This document shows positions 38,531 through 47,700 of a DNA stretch of 64,000 nucleotides, piece after piece. The notes below the pieces were generated by a model, which worked only from the letters and a program-made list of their open reading frames with translations, searched no databases and had not been told where the DNA came from. The stretch spans positions 35,850 through 99,849 of the forward strand of contig JAUSFD010000025.1 in assembly GCA_030649955.1 (NCBI GenBank), written 5' to 3'. Numbering within the stretch: position 1 is the first letter of the stretch; every line of letters starts with the position of its first letter. The position numbers were made by a program, and so were the translations under genes. The stretch comes from Candidatus Peregrinibacteria bacterium (GTDB taxonomy: Bacteria > Patescibacteriota > Gracilibacteria > Peribacterales > Peribacteraceae).

Positions 38531-39493
38531 CTACGTGCCGCGGGCTCCCTTCCGGATCTTGTCCGCCTGCATGCGGTCGAGGCGCAGCTGCTGCTCGATT
38601 TCCATCTTGCGCTCGCGTGAGCGGTTCTCTGCGTCCGTCTTCTTCCGCATGGCATCCAGCTCTGCCTGCCGCTTACGCGCTGTCTCCTCCGTGGCGAGGT
38701 CATTGCGCTTCTTCTGCGAGAGCTTCGCGAGCTCTGCGAGTTTTTTCTGCGATTCTCGCTCCTGTGCAGCTTTCCTGTCCTCTGCGTCCTTCCCCGTGGC
38801 AGTACTGGAGATCATGGAGAGCTTGTACTTCTGATCGGTCTCGATCTCCGTCTTCTTCTGCGCTTCCTGGGCGAACATCGTCGCTCTCTTGTCCGCGTAC
38901 TCCTTCGTGATCTGCTGTTTCTGGAACAGCGCCTCCTTCTCCGCGAGTTCCTTGGTGCGGGCTTCCTCACTATCCACCAGGTACTTCTCGTGGAGTGCGC
39001 GCTGCTCCGCCTCCTCTAGGAATTTCTTCGCCTTGTCCCCACGCTCAAAACGCTTCCGCGTCTCCGTGGCTTCCGCGCGCGCTACTTGGTGGAGGGACTC
39101 GATGTGCATGGCTTTCTGCTCGTCGAATTTCTTCTTCTTCCGTTCAAATTCCGCGTGCTTCCCCTGCTCCTGGGCGATACGTTGCTTCTCCAGCTCCTCG
39201 TCCTTCACGATCTGCTTCTGCTTCGTGCGCCACGTGTCCACTTCCTGCGCTGCCTTCCTCTCCTGCTTGCGGTCCTCCGCGAGCATGCGCTGCCGCGTCT
39301 CCTGTTCCTGCACACGCACTGCCTCGCGCTCCTCGTGCGCCTTCTCCTCCTTCTGCCTCTCCTGCGCGGTGGCACTCAATCCTTCCTGGAAGAAGTACTC
39401 CTGAGGTATCTGCGCCTTCTTCTTGCGCAGGTTCTTCGTCTCATCGAAGCCGGGCGCGGAACCATCACCCTGCGGTTGCGGAGGGTCAGCCAT
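38531..39493 (-). CDS. Glu/Lys/Arg-rich coiled-coil protein
   Basis: The 320-residue protein is almost all one long, highly charged helix (residues about 25-315), rich in Glu, Lys, Gln, Arg and Ala and without prolines after the first 40 residues. Runs such as EERQKEEKAHEEREAVRVQE are typical. It is probably an extended cytoplasmic rod. The ATG at 39493 is preferred over 39511 because a TATACA box lies just upstream on the minus strand. It is convergent with cassette II and may be functionally linked to that coiled-coil protein, but this is only positional. Confidence 0.6.
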   Translation of the reverse strand: MADPPQPQGDGSAPGFDETKNLRKKKAQIPQEYFFQEGLSATAQERQKEEKAHEEREAVRVQEQETRQRMLAEDRKQERKAAQEVDTWRTKQKQIVKDEELEKQRIAQEQGKHAEFERKKKKFDEQKAMHIESLHQVARAEATETRKRFERGDKAKKFLEEAEQRALHEKYLVDSEEARTKELAEKEALFQKQQITKEYADKRATMFAQEAQKKTEIETDQKYKLSMISSTATGKDAEDRKAAQERESQKKLAELAKLSQKKRNDLATEETARKRQAELDAMRKKTDAENRSRERKMEIEQQLRLDRMQADKIRKGARGT

Positions 39494-39511
39494 GAGGAAA
39501 CTGTATACCAC

Positions 39512-39596
39512 GTTCGTTTACTGGTTTACTCGTTTATTCGTTTACTCGCGATGACGTCATTCGAATAAACGAGTAAACGAATCAACGAATAAACGG
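39512..39596. repeat. Inverted 8-nt-word repeat (CGAGTAAA family), copy 3
   Basis: The left arm is CGTTTACTGGTTTACTCGTT and more. The right arm is CGAATAAA CGAGTAAA CGAATCAA CGAATAAA. It is the same family as 484-557 and 1903-1987, 37 kb away. It sits immediately after the aspS stop. Confidence 0.88.
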
Positions 39597-41357
39597 TTAT
39601 TTGTTCTCCACAATCCGAATGCCCAATTCTTCCACTTGCTTCGGGGGCATCGGTGCGGGTGCTCCTAACATCAGGTCCTTCGCCTTCTGATCCTTCGGGA
39701 ACGGTGTCACCTCGCGGATGTTGGGCTCTCCGGCGAGGATCATCACCACGCGGTCGATGCCGTAAGCGAAGCCGCCGTGAGGGGGAGCGCCGTACTCGAA
39801 CGCGCGGAGCATGTGGCCAAACCGGCGTTCCGCATCCTCCTTCTCAATACCGAGCATCGTGAAGACCTCTTGCTGTAGGGCTCTGTCGTGAATCCTGATG
39901 GATCCGGAACCGAGCTCGTAACCGTCGAGGACGAGGTCGTAGCAGATCGCGTGCACCTTCAGCGGCTCCTCCTTCCTGTGCTTCCACTCCTCCCTATTGG
40001 GGCTCGTGAACGGGTGGTGGCTAAAGGTGAGCGAACCGTCGTCCTGCTCCTCGAACATCGGGAAGTTCGTCACCCAGAAGAGCGCGTGGACAGAGGTATC
40101 GATCAGGTTGAACTTCTTGGCGGCTTCTGCACGGATGCGTCCCAGGCTTGCGCACACAATTTTGAACTTGTCCGCGCCGAAGAAGAGTGCGTCCCCAGGC
40201 TGCGCTCCCGTCGCATCCTGCAGTTTCTCCAGATACCCCTCCTTGAAGAACTTGAGGAGTGGTGACTGCGGCCCCTCTGGTTTGAAGAGGATGTACGCGA
40301 GGCCTTTCGCCTTCAGCTCCTTCGCGAGCTCCGTCCAGGTATCGATCTCGCTGCGGGAGAGCTCTGCTCCTCCAGGCACGCGGAGCGCACGGACAGTCCC
40401 CTTCTTTGCGAGCGCTTCCTCGAACACCTTGAATCCGCACCCCTCGGAGATCGCGGAGACATCGGTGATGGGCATGTCGTATCGCAGGTCCGGTTTATCG
40501 GAGCCGTAGCGATCCATCACCTCCTGCCATGTGTAGCGCCCAATGCTCCCTCCCTTGAGCGGCTTCGTACTGCACTCCTTCAGAATCACTTCCATCGATC
40601 CCTGGATCATCTGCTGCACGTCGTGCTCCTCGCAGAAACTCATCTCGAAGTCGAGCTGCAGGAACTCCGGCTGCCTATCGCCGCGCAGGTCTTCGTCGCG
40701 GAAGCAGCGCGCGATCTGGAAGTAGCGGTCGAGTCCGCCCACCATGCAGAGCTGCTTCAGTTGCTGCGGGCTCTGCGGGAGGACGAAGAAGTTCCCCGGG
40801 TAGAGTCGGGAAGGAACGATGTACTCGCGTGCTCCCTCTGGCGTCCCCTTAATGAGGCAGGGTGTATCGACCTCCAGGCATCCCTGCTCGGTGAAGTACT
40901 TGCGGATGATTTGAAAGACCTTCGAGCGCAGGGTGATGTTCCTGCGCATGCGCTCGCGACGGAGATCGAGGTACCGGTACTCCAGGCGCAGTTCCTCATT
41001 CACTTCCTTCTCCTGATCGATCTCGAAGGGCGGCGTCTTCGCCTCGTTGAGCACGGTGATCGCACTCGCGAGCACCTCTATCTTCCCCGTGGGATTATCA
41101 TCGCGCTCCGCACCTTCCAAACGCTTCCGAACCGTTCCTTCAATCTTGAGCACCCACTCTGATCGTACGGTCTCCGCAATCGCGAAGAGCGCCTTCTCCT
41201 CCGGAGGAATCACGACCTGGGTGAAGCCGTACCGATCGCGCAGATCCAGGAAGATGAGTCCGCCGTGGTCGCGCCTCCGGTGCACCCAGCCGCAGAGGGT
41301 GACCTTCTCACTGAGCGTGGTCTCGTTGAGTTCGCCGCAGGTATGAGTTCGTAACAT
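39597..41357 (-). CDS. aspS: Aspartyl-tRNA synthetase
   Basis: The enzyme charges tRNA-Asp (or both tRNA-Asp and tRNA-Asn in the non-discriminating form). The 586-residue protein is the bacterial type. It has an OB-fold anticodon-binding domain (LCGWVHRRRDHGGLIFLDLRDR), class II motif 1-2 regions (EYRYLDLRRERM, RYFQIARCFRDEDLRGDRQPEF), the GAD insertion domain, and motif 3 (GGFAYGIDRVVMIL). The length is normal. Whether it also makes Asp-tRNA-Asn for an amidotransferase cannot be told here. Its start codon directly abuts the left arm of a repeat (41358). Confidence 0.97.
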   Translation of the reverse strand: MLRTHTCGELNETTLSEKVTLCGWVHRRRDHGGLIFLDLRDRYGFTQVVIPPEEKALFAIAETVRSEWVLKIEGTVRKRLEGAERDDNPTGKIEVLASAITVLNEAKTPPFEIDQEKEVNEELRLEYRYLDLRRERMRRNITLRSKVFQIIRKYFTEQGCLEVDTPCLIKGTPEGAREYIVPSRLYPGNFFVLPQSPQQLKQLCMVGGLDRYFQIARCFRDEDLRGDRQPEFLQLDFEMSFCEEHDVQQMIQGSMEVILKECSTKPLKGGSIGRYTWQEVMDRYGSDKPDLRYDMPITDVSAISEGCGFKVFEEALAKKGTVRALRVPGGAELSRSEIDTWTELAKELKAKGLAYILFKPEGPQSPLLKFFKEGYLEKLQDATGAQPGDALFFGADKFKIVCASLGRIRAEAAKKFNLIDTSVHALFWVTNFPMFEEQDDGSLTFSHHPFTSPNREEWKHRKEEPLKVHAICYDLVLDGYELGSGSIRIHDRALQQEVFTMLGIEKEDAERRFGHMLRAFEYGAPPHGGFAYGIDRVVMILAGEPNIREVTPFPKDQKAKDLMLGAPAPMPPKQVEELGIRIVENK

Positions 41358-41821
41358 GAGGGCAGGAAAGGCAGGGAGGGCAGGAAAGGCAGTAAGGTCA
41401 GCTTTGCAGGAGACGAGTGATCAAGAATGTCACCTTCGCAAGCTGCCCCTCTGCCTGATCAAATTCCTCCTGCGTAATGTAATGTAATCCAAGACTTAAT
41501 TCTAGATGGTTGTCTACTTCTACGGCTGAACCTCGTGCACGAGCGTAATAACTCAAACGGTGAGCTTTCGTGGGCATCGCCGAGCCTTCTGCAAGATTCG
41601 CCATCACTGAACTCGCTGCCCGTCGAAGCTGCGAGACAAGATGAAACTGCTCCTTTGTAGGGAATTTCTCCGTGAGCTTATAGATGGAGAGCGCGAGAGT
41701 TTTCGCCTCCTGCCACGCGATGAGCTTACGAAAACCTCCGGTGGTTGATCTTCTATCCATAGCCGGATGGTACACCTCCCTGCCCTCCCTGCCCTTACTG
41801 CCTTTCCTACCTTCGCTGCCC
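41358..41821. mobile_element. Candidate IVS-like unit: four-helix-bundle gene between inverted 9-nt-word arms
   Basis: The left arm (41358-41402) is GGCAGGAAA GGCAGGGAG GGCAGGAAA GGCAGTAAG. The right arm (41777-41821) is its inverse complement with the same 9-nt words. The only content is one S23-family gene (41398-41760), whose stop codon lies in the left arm. The unit fills the whole gap between the aspS start and the nrdR stop. Similar arms without a gene occur at 20512-20596. Calling it mobile is an inference from architecture. Confidence 0.5.
41398..41760 (-). CDS. Four-helix-bundle protein (S23/23S rRNA intervening-sequence family)
   Basis: The 120-residue protein has the family signature: IAWQEAKTLALSIYKLTEKF, then QLRRAASSVMANLAEGSA and RLSYYARARGSAVEVDNHLELS. 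It is TIGR02436/PF05635-like. Members are encoded inside 23S rRNA intervening sequences in Leptospira and Coxiella. They are related to Avd, the accessory protein of diversity-generating retroelements. They form pentameric barrels that bind nucleic acid; their own role is unclear. An in-frame GTG at 41775 would add five residues. No rRNA or reverse transcriptase is in this window. Confidence 0.88.
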   Translation of the reverse strand: MDRRSTTGGFRKLIAWQEAKTLALSIYKLTEKFPTKEQFHLVSQLRRAASSVMANLAEGSAMPTKAHRLSYYARARGSAVEVDNHLELSLGLHYITQEEFDQAEGQLAKVTFLITRLLQS

Positions 41822-42270
41822 TATCTCTTGAAGAGTCTCCCCAGTTCCTCCTTGAACTCCTCCACGTCCTTGAACTCGCGGTGCACGGAGGCGAAGCGGA
41901 TGTAGGCAACTTGATCAATGCGCTTGAGCTCCTTCATCACATCGGTCCCGATGGTGGAGCTCGCGACCTCCTGTTTATTCGCTCCCCACTTCTCCTCCAG
42001 CTTCGTGAGGAGCGAGTCGATCTGATTCTGCGTCACCGGCCGCTTGGTGCAGGAAAGCCAGATGCCGCGCTCGATCTTCGTCCTGCTGTAGGGCTCCCGG
42101 GTTCCGTCGCGCTTCACGACGATGAGCGAACTCATCTCCTGCCGCTCGAAGGTGGTGAAGCGGTGATCGCACTTCGTGCACTCGCGCCGGCGGCGCACGG
42201 CTCTCCCCTCCTCCGCGAGTCGCGAGTCGATGACGCCCGTGTCCGGTGATTTGCAGCGGGGGCAGTGCAT
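41821..42270 (-). CDS. nrdR: Transcriptional repressor NrdR
   Basis: NrdR represses ribonucleotide reductase genes when dATP is plentiful. The 149-residue protein has the N-terminal zinc ribbon (MHCPRCKSPDTGVIDSR and CTKCDHRFTTFE, four cysteines) and an ATP-cone domain (SLIVVKRDGTREPYSRTKIE to RFASVHREFKDVEEF). Length and motifs are exactly those of the family. No nrd genes or NrdR boxes were noticed nearby. Its stop codon overlaps the end of the right repeat arm. Confidence 0.96.
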   Translation of the reverse strand: MHCPRCKSPDTGVIDSRLAEEGRAVRRRRECTKCDHRFTTFERQEMSSLIVVKRDGTREPYSRTKIERGIWLSCTKRPVTQNQIDSLLTKLEEKWGANKQEVASSTIGTDVMKELKRIDQVAYIRFASVHREFKDVEEFKEELGRLFKR

Positions 42271-42272
42271 AG

Positions 42273-42380
42273 ACGAGGGAACAGGGAACAGAATAACAGG
42301 GAACAGGAGGGAACAGGGAACCGGGAACTGGGAAAAGGGCTCTCTTATTCTGTTTCCTGAGCCCTGTTCCCGTGTGTTCT
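42273..42380. repeat. Inverted 7-nt-word repeat (GGGAACA family)
   Basis: The left arm has GGGAACA GGGAACA and, further on, GGGAACA GGGAACC GGGAACT. The right arm has TTATTCTGTTTCC and CCCTGTTCCC. It fills the gap between nrdR and the small gene at 42418. Confidence 0.85.
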
Positions 42381-42417
42381 ACTACGGATTGTGCTTTGGA
42401 TGATCAAAGCACTCGAC

Positions 42418-42678
42418 TCACAATTTACCCTCGGCCTTGAGTCTCTCCACAGTCCGGCGAGTCTGCTCTGCGGCGTCGATCTCCCAGAGATTGTTGTATT
42501 TCACTGGAACAGGCTGCCCATCAGGACCATGCTTTGGCGATCCCAAGGGTTGTGCACCTTTTCCCAATAACTCGAAGAAAGTACCCGCGCTCTGTTCCTG
42601 CAGTGCCAGCTGAGCTTGGCTTCCTGGCTGGATGACCTCTCGCTCATGCATCCAAGTTTTCGATTCAGCGTTAGCCAT
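42418..42678 (-). CDS. Small protein of unknown function
   Basis: The 86-residue, hydrophilic protein is MANAESKTWMHEREVIQPGS through to DAAEQTRRTVERLKAEGKL. There is no signal, membrane segment or known motif. A very good promoter (42711-42738 on the minus strand) precedes it, which supports that it is expressed. It stands alone between two short-word repeats. Confidence 0.6.
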   Translation of the reverse strand: MANAESKTWMHEREVIQPGSQAQLALQEQSAGTFFELLGKGAQPLGSPKHGPDGQPVPVKYNNLWEIDAAEQTRRTVERLKAEGKL

Positions 42679-42710
42679 GATGTAAGGGGAAAAATGCTAA
42701 ATACGGCCGC

Positions 42711-42738
42711 CTTATACGCGCGTTTTCCAGTATGTCAA
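42711..42738 (-). promoter_or_regulatory. Consensus promoter for the small gene at 42418-42678
   Basis: On the minus strand: TTGACA (42738-42733), 16-bp spacer, TATAAG (42716-42711). The predicted leader is about 26 nt. Confidence 0.7.
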
Positions 42739-42789
42739 GGGTGCGGATTTCTGCGTGCCAGGAATCAACCAGCAAGGCTCCGCCGTGCA

Positions 42790-42882
42790 CAGGGAACGGG
42801 GAACCGGGAGCTCGGAACCGGAGGGAACAGGGAAAATTCGCGACAAGTAGCCCTGTTCCCGGTTCCCTGATTCCAGTTCCCT
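42790..42882. repeat. Inverted 7-nt-word repeat (GGGAACC family)
   Basis: The left arm (42790-42833) has AGGGAACGGGGAACCGGGAG and AGGGAACAGGG. The right arm (42850-42882) has CCTGTTCCCGGTTCCCTGAT and more. It ends at the stop codon of tsaC. Confidence 0.88.
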
Positions 42883-43487
42883 TAACGCAGTTTCAGCGGT
42901 CCATGTCGCAGGATGGCTGCTTTCTCGCCCGCGATGTTCACGACCGTCGATGGCAAGATATGTGGCAGTGTGCCGCTCGAGAGGAGGAGATCGGGTGAAG
43001 GCTCTCGTGCGGAGTACTGCTCCAGGATTTCCTCCTCACTGTAGGGACTGGGGTTTCCGTGGATATTCGCAGAAGTCGTCGTGAGCGGCCTGCCGAAGCG
43101 CTCTACCAGTGCTTGAGCGACAGGATGCGAGGACACACGTACGCCGATCGTCGCTCCACCGTTCGGAGTCGGGAAGAGTGGGTGCGGGGAGTCGGTGCGG
43201 AGATGGAGAATGAGCGTGAGCGGACCGGGGAGGTTCTTCGCGAGAGCCTCGGCTTGCGCTGGCCACTCTACGTACCGCTTCGCTTCAGCAATGCTCGGGA
43301 AGAGCGCGCTCACAGGCTGATCGAGGGGACGGCGCTTCACGGAGAAGAGGAGCGCAACGGCATCGGGATTTGCGATATCGCATGCGAGGCCGTAGCACGT
43401 CTCCGTCGCATGGGCGACGATGCCGCCTCTCTCGAGGACATCGAGAGCGGCATGCAAACCGGCTTCGTCGGGGGGGAGAACACGCAC
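42882..43487 (-). CDS. tsaC: Threonylcarbamoyl-AMP synthase (Sua5/YrdC/YwlC)
   Basis: The enzyme makes threonylcarbamoyl-AMP from threonine, bicarbonate and ATP for the t6A modification of ANN-decoding tRNAs. The 201-residue protein has the YrdC fold: GGIVAHATETCYGLACDIANPDAV, then KRRPLDQPVSALF (the KxR..P...L site), LPGPLTLIL, GGATIGVRVSSHPVA and PLTTTSANIHG. The size fits the single-domain form (about 190-210 aa). tsaB/D/E are not in view. It lies 2 bp downstream of the PH-domain membrane protein gene and is probably in the same operon. Confidence 0.93.
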   Translation of the reverse strand: MRVLPPDEAGLHAALDVLERGGIVAHATETCYGLACDIANPDAVALLFSVKRRPLDQPVSALFPSIAEAKRYVEWPAQAEALAKNLPGPLTLILHLRTDSPHPLFPTPNGGATIGVRVSSHPVAQALVERFGRPLTTTSANIHGNPSPYSEEEILEQYSAREPSPDLLLSSGTLPHILPSTVVNIAGEKAAILRHGPLKLR

Positions 43488-43489
43488 GG

Positions 43490-44107
43490 TTACGGAGTCT
43501 GCGGCAGAGTCGTGTGCGGAGCAAGTCCTCTCCGCGCCGCCACGTCCTGCGGCACACGGCCCTCCTCCTGCGCGACCTCGCGCATTGCCTGCTCGCGCAG
43601 ATGCATGATCTGCTGATACTTCTTCGACGCGTGCGGGGTGAAGTGAATGCGCATGAGCGAGTCCTGGCTCTCCAGGATCAGCGTCCCAAACCCCAGGACA
43701 TTCTGGATGATTCCATGCTGCCGCTTACTGATGTCCTGCAGGAGCCAGAGATCGATACTCTCGTGATCGTCGACGGTGAGCAGAGTCTTCTTGATCCGGT
43801 GAATTTTCCTATCCGTGACGACGATGACGTAGAGGAAGTACCTGTAGAATCGCATGAGGAATCCCAGCTGGATCAGTAGGAAGAAGAAGATGATGAGCGA
43901 AAGGGCGAGCCTCCCGCCTACGCGTGACTCGCCGGAACTCGCTGTGAAGAGCACCACCGCGATGGCGAAGAGGAGAACGGACTCCGTGACCATGACGCAG
44001 AACGGGCGGAGCATGCGAATCCAGTGCTGCCGGAAGTAGAACTGGAACGTCTCCTGGGGATCTTTCCCTTGGAAGGAGATGCCCTGCACTGGGGTCTGGT
44101 TGTTCAT
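43490..44107 (-). CDS. Membrane protein with bacterial PH-like domain
   Basis: The 205-residue protein has two membrane segments at about 38-60 and 70-95. A cytoplasmic bacterial PH-like domain (DUF304/YdbS type) follows at about 97-165, seen in YVIVVTDRKIHRIKKTLLTVDDHESIDLWLLQDISKRQHG with GTLILESQDS. The C-terminal helix is basic. Such proteins are widespread; some act in envelope stress or lipid-related functions. It precedes tsaC by 2 bp. Confidence 0.75.
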   Translation of the reverse strand: MNNQTPVQGISFQGKDPQETFQFYFRQHWIRMLRPFCVMVTESVLLFAIAVVLFTASSGESRVGGRLALSLIIFFFLLIQLGFLMRFYRYFLYVIVVTDRKIHRIKKTLLTVDDHESIDLWLLQDISKRQHGIIQNVLGFGTLILESQDSLMRIHFTPHASKKYQQIMHLREQAMREVAQEEGRVPQDVAARRGLAPHTTLPQTP

Positions 44108-44119
44108 AGGTGTTCACCG

Positions 44120-44243
44120 GGGACAGGGGAAAACCCAAAGCCCAAAGCCCAAAGCCCAAAGAAAATCAAAAACCCAAATTCCAAAACTTTTGAGATTTTT
44201 TCCTTGAATAGTATTTGGTACTTGGGTTTTGGGTTTTGTGTTT
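44120..44243. repeat. Inverted 7-nt-word repeat (AAAGCCC family)
   Basis: The left arm is AAACCCAAAGCCCAAAGCCC and more (7-nt period). The right arm is CTTGGGTTTTGGGTTTTGTG. The middle part (CAAAACTTTTGAGATTTTTT and following) is nearly identical to that of the copy at 44625-44745, so these two copies share loop sequence as well as arms. Confidence 0.9.
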
Positions 44244-44306
44244 TCCCCGCAGAGAGACAACAGACATCGTCTTCACACATCGGAGCCTCTCGTGAGCACC
44301 TAGGCG

Positions 44307-44555
44307 TTACCATAGGAAAGAGAGGGAGAGGAAGAGCATCACCAGCAAGACGATGGTGTGCACGACGGCGATCGCGCGCAGCCGATTCAGCGTGAAGAAT
44401 CGGAAGAACGACTGATCCGCCTCGAGCGGGAAGAGGAGGCCTGCGATCTTCCTGCGGAAGAGTTTCCACAGGACGAGCTCCATGGCGATCACCAGGCCAG
44501 CACTCCAGAAGAAGGTTGTGAGAGAGGCATCCATAGGGTCGAGGAGACCCACCAT
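44307..44555 (-). CDS. Small membrane protein, unknown function
   Basis: The protein has about 82 residues from ATG 44555 (or 75 from 44534). It has a first membrane segment, LTTFFWSAGLVIAMELVLW, a basic loop KLFRRK, and a second segment at the C-terminus (AIAVVHTIVLLVMLFLSLSF). Longer upstream reading would translate a repeat. It lies between two AAAGCCC-family repeats, next to dnaE. No family is recognised. Confidence 0.5.
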   Translation of the reverse strand: MVGLLDPMDASLTTFFWSAGLVIAMELVLWKLFRRKIAGLLFPLEADQSFFRFFTLNRLRAIAVVHTIVLLVMLFLSLSFLW

Positions 44556-44624
44556 TCTCCGCTTCTGGTGGCTGAATGTCAAATTCTGGTGACATCGGTG
44601 AAGCAGAAGATTTCTCTTGGAAGA

Positions 44625-44745
44625 GAAAACCCAAAGCCCAAAAAACAAAACCCAAAGAACATAAAAAAAACCCAAGTTCCAAAACATTTGAGATTTTTTC
44701 TTTGGATGTTGTTTGGTACTTGGGCTTTGGGCTTTGGGTTTTCCC
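44625..44745. repeat. Inverted 7-nt-word repeat (AAAGCCC family)
   Basis: The left arm is AAACCCAAAGCCCAAAAAAC and more. The right arm is GGGCTTTGGGCTTTGGGTTT. The core closely matches that of 44120-44243. It sits after the dnaE stop codon. Confidence 0.9.
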
Positions 44746-44751
44746 GCAGGA

Positions 44752-47700
44752 CTACACTCTAGAGGCGGTATACATCGCGATCGTCTCCTCCACCCTCTTC
44801 TCCAGCACCGTCGACATGCTCACGGTGAGGGGCACAGGGATCACCTGCTCGCCGATCTTCAGCTGCACGCGTTCCTTCCCTGGAAACGTCTCGAAGACTC
44901 TCTTGAGATCGAGGAGGAGCTGACGGGGCGCCTTCGCTGGGAGGGGGATAGTGTGGATGTTGATGTCCGTGCGGGAGGGCGCGCGGTCCTCCGCGGAAGC
45001 GTGTGCAGGGGATACCTGTCGCGGCGCGGGTGCGAGCTCCTCCGTGAAGCCGAGCTTCTTCAGGGGCTCTTGGGTTGCCATGCCCTCCGCAATCCACTTC
45101 CCGAGTGGTCCTAAGAAATCGCCTTCGCCATCCGTCTTCCCGACTACAGTGAGTGTCTCCCCTGCGATGACGTTGCCTTCTTCGTCCATGAGCTCAATGG
45201 TGTCGCCCGCGGCGTCCGTGTTCCGCTCCACCAGCGCGAAGCCGTGGAGCGCTTCCTCCTCATCGAAGAACTTCTCCTCCTTTGCACGCGCGATCATGGT
45301 GGAGAGGGATGCGCGCTTCACAGCGTCGGCGCGGACCTGGAGCTGGCCGGCGCGCATATCCAGCGTGCCGCCTATCACGAGCACGGTATCCGGCAGGCCC
45401 AGGAGCGGGCTCGCTTGGGTGAACGTGCGCGGGAAGAGCGTCACCTCGATCTTGCCCGTGGGATCCTCCAGCGTGAGGATCGCCATCGTCTCACCCTTCT
45501 TCGTCGTGATGCGCTTGATGCCTTCCTCGATGCCTGCGAGCGTGATGGTCCGCCCGGCATCCTTCTGCGTGAGCGAGGCGATGAGTTGTGCCTTCTTCCC
45601 GATGTACTTCTTCAATCCTGCGAGGGGGTGACTGGAGACGTACATCCCCAGCGTCTCCTTCTCCCACTTGAGTTTCTCCTGCGCAGTCGCCGGTGGCGTT
45701 GTGGGGAAGTTGATGCGGCTCTGGCTTGCGCTGTCATCCATCTGTCCAAAGAGGTTGCTCTGCGCGCTCCCCAACTCGCCAAATGCTTTTCGGTACGCAA
45801 TGAGCTGCTCGTAGTTCTCGAGGAGCATGCGCCGTTCCCCGAGAGTATCGAGCGCTCCCGCCTTCGTGAGGGACTCGAGGAACTTCTTATTCAGGATCTT
45901 CGTGGGCACCCTCCGCGCGAAGTCCTCGATGGTTGCGAAGGAGCTACTCTGCTCACGCACCGTGATGAGCTGTAGGACGGAGCTGTCGCCGATCCCCTTG
46001 ATGGCGCTGAGTCCGAAGCGGATGGAGCCCTTCGCGCCCTTGCGCTTCTCCGTAGGAGGGATTGCGGTGAAGTGTCTCAGGGATTCGTTGATATCTGGAG
46101 GGAGCACGGCGATGCCCATCGCCCGGCACTCCTCGATCTCGATGAGCACGCGGTCCGTGTGCTGCGCGTCACTACTGAGGAGTGCCGCCATGAACTCCGT
46201 CGGGTAGTGCGCTTTCAAGTACGCAGTCTCGTACGCCAGGCGCGCGTAACCGGTGGCATGAGATTTATTGAACCCATACCCGGCGAAGGGCTCAATGACG
46301 TCGTCGAAAATCTGCTCTGCAAGCCGCTTGGCGTACCCTTTCTCGATGGCGCCCGCGATGAACTTCTCGCGCTGCGCCGTGAGCTCCTTGCGGATCTTCT
46401 TCCCGATCGCGCGCCGGAGGATATCTGCCTCCCCCAGCGAGAAGCCGGCGAAGATCTGCGCGATTTTCAGGATCTGCTCCTGGTACACGCCGATGCCGTA
46501 CGTCGGCTGGAGGACGGGCTCCAGATCCTTGTGGATGTACGCCACTTTCTCCTGCCCGTGCTTGCGCTTGATGTAGCTCGGGATCCACTCCATTGGACCG
46601 GGACGGTACAGCGAGACCATTGCAGTGATATCGCCGAAGGTGCTGGGCTTCAGCTGCTTCAAGTACCGGCGCATGCCGGGAGATTCCAGCTGAAACACAC
46701 CCGTCGTATCCCCGCGCTGGAGTAGGCGGAATGTCTCCTGATCATCGAGGGGGATATCCGTGAGCGAGATCGTCTCCCCGTACAGGCGTTGGATGATCTC
46801 CAGCGTCGTCTGGATCACGGTCAAGTTCATGAGTCCCAGGAAGTCCACCTTCAGGAGACCCAGAGCCTCCAGAGGCTTGGCTGGGTACTGCGTGATCACC
46901 GTCTCCTCATCCTTCGGCGCGCGCTGCAGCGCTGTGTAGTGCTGTGCGGGTTTCTCCGTAATGATCACACCGCACGCGTGCACGGAGACGTGGCGCGCCT
47001 TCCCCTCGAGCTTCAGTGCGGTATCAATGATCTTCCGGTACGTCTCGTTACTCTCGTACGCTGCTTTCAGCTCATCCATTCCCAGGGCATCCTTGAGCTT
47101 CGTGCCCGGGCGCTCCGGGATCAGTTTTGCGAGGGAGTTCATCTCCAGGAACGGCACGCCGTAGGCGCGCCCGACATCCTTCACCGCGGCGCGGGCAGCG
47201 AGTGTCCCAAAGGTGCAGATCTGCACGACGTGATCCACGCCGTACTTCTGCCGGACGTAGTCGAGTATTTCGTCGCGTCGTGTGTCCGCGAAGTCGATAT
47301 CGAAGTCTGGCATGGTGATGCGCTCGGGGTTCAAGAAGCGCTCGAAGAGGAGGTCGTGGGGAATGGGATCGAGCGTCGTGATGCCCAGGCAGTAACTCAC
47401 CATCGATCCCGCGGCGGAGCCGCGGCCCGGCCCCACGGTGATCGCACGACGCTTCGCCTCGTTCACGAAATCCGCGACGATGAGGAAGTACCCAGCGAAC
47501 CCGACCTGGCGGATGACGGAGAGCTCGTACTCGAGGCGCTCGCGCAGCGGCTTCGTCGCTTCCGGGTACCGCGCCAAGAATCCTTCTTCGCACAGCCGCG
47601 TGAGGTACGCGTCTTCCGTCTCGCCCGCGGGGACGGGGAAGCGTGGAATCTGGTACTCCCCGAAGCGGAAATCGAGAGCCGTGCGATCCGCGATCACCCG

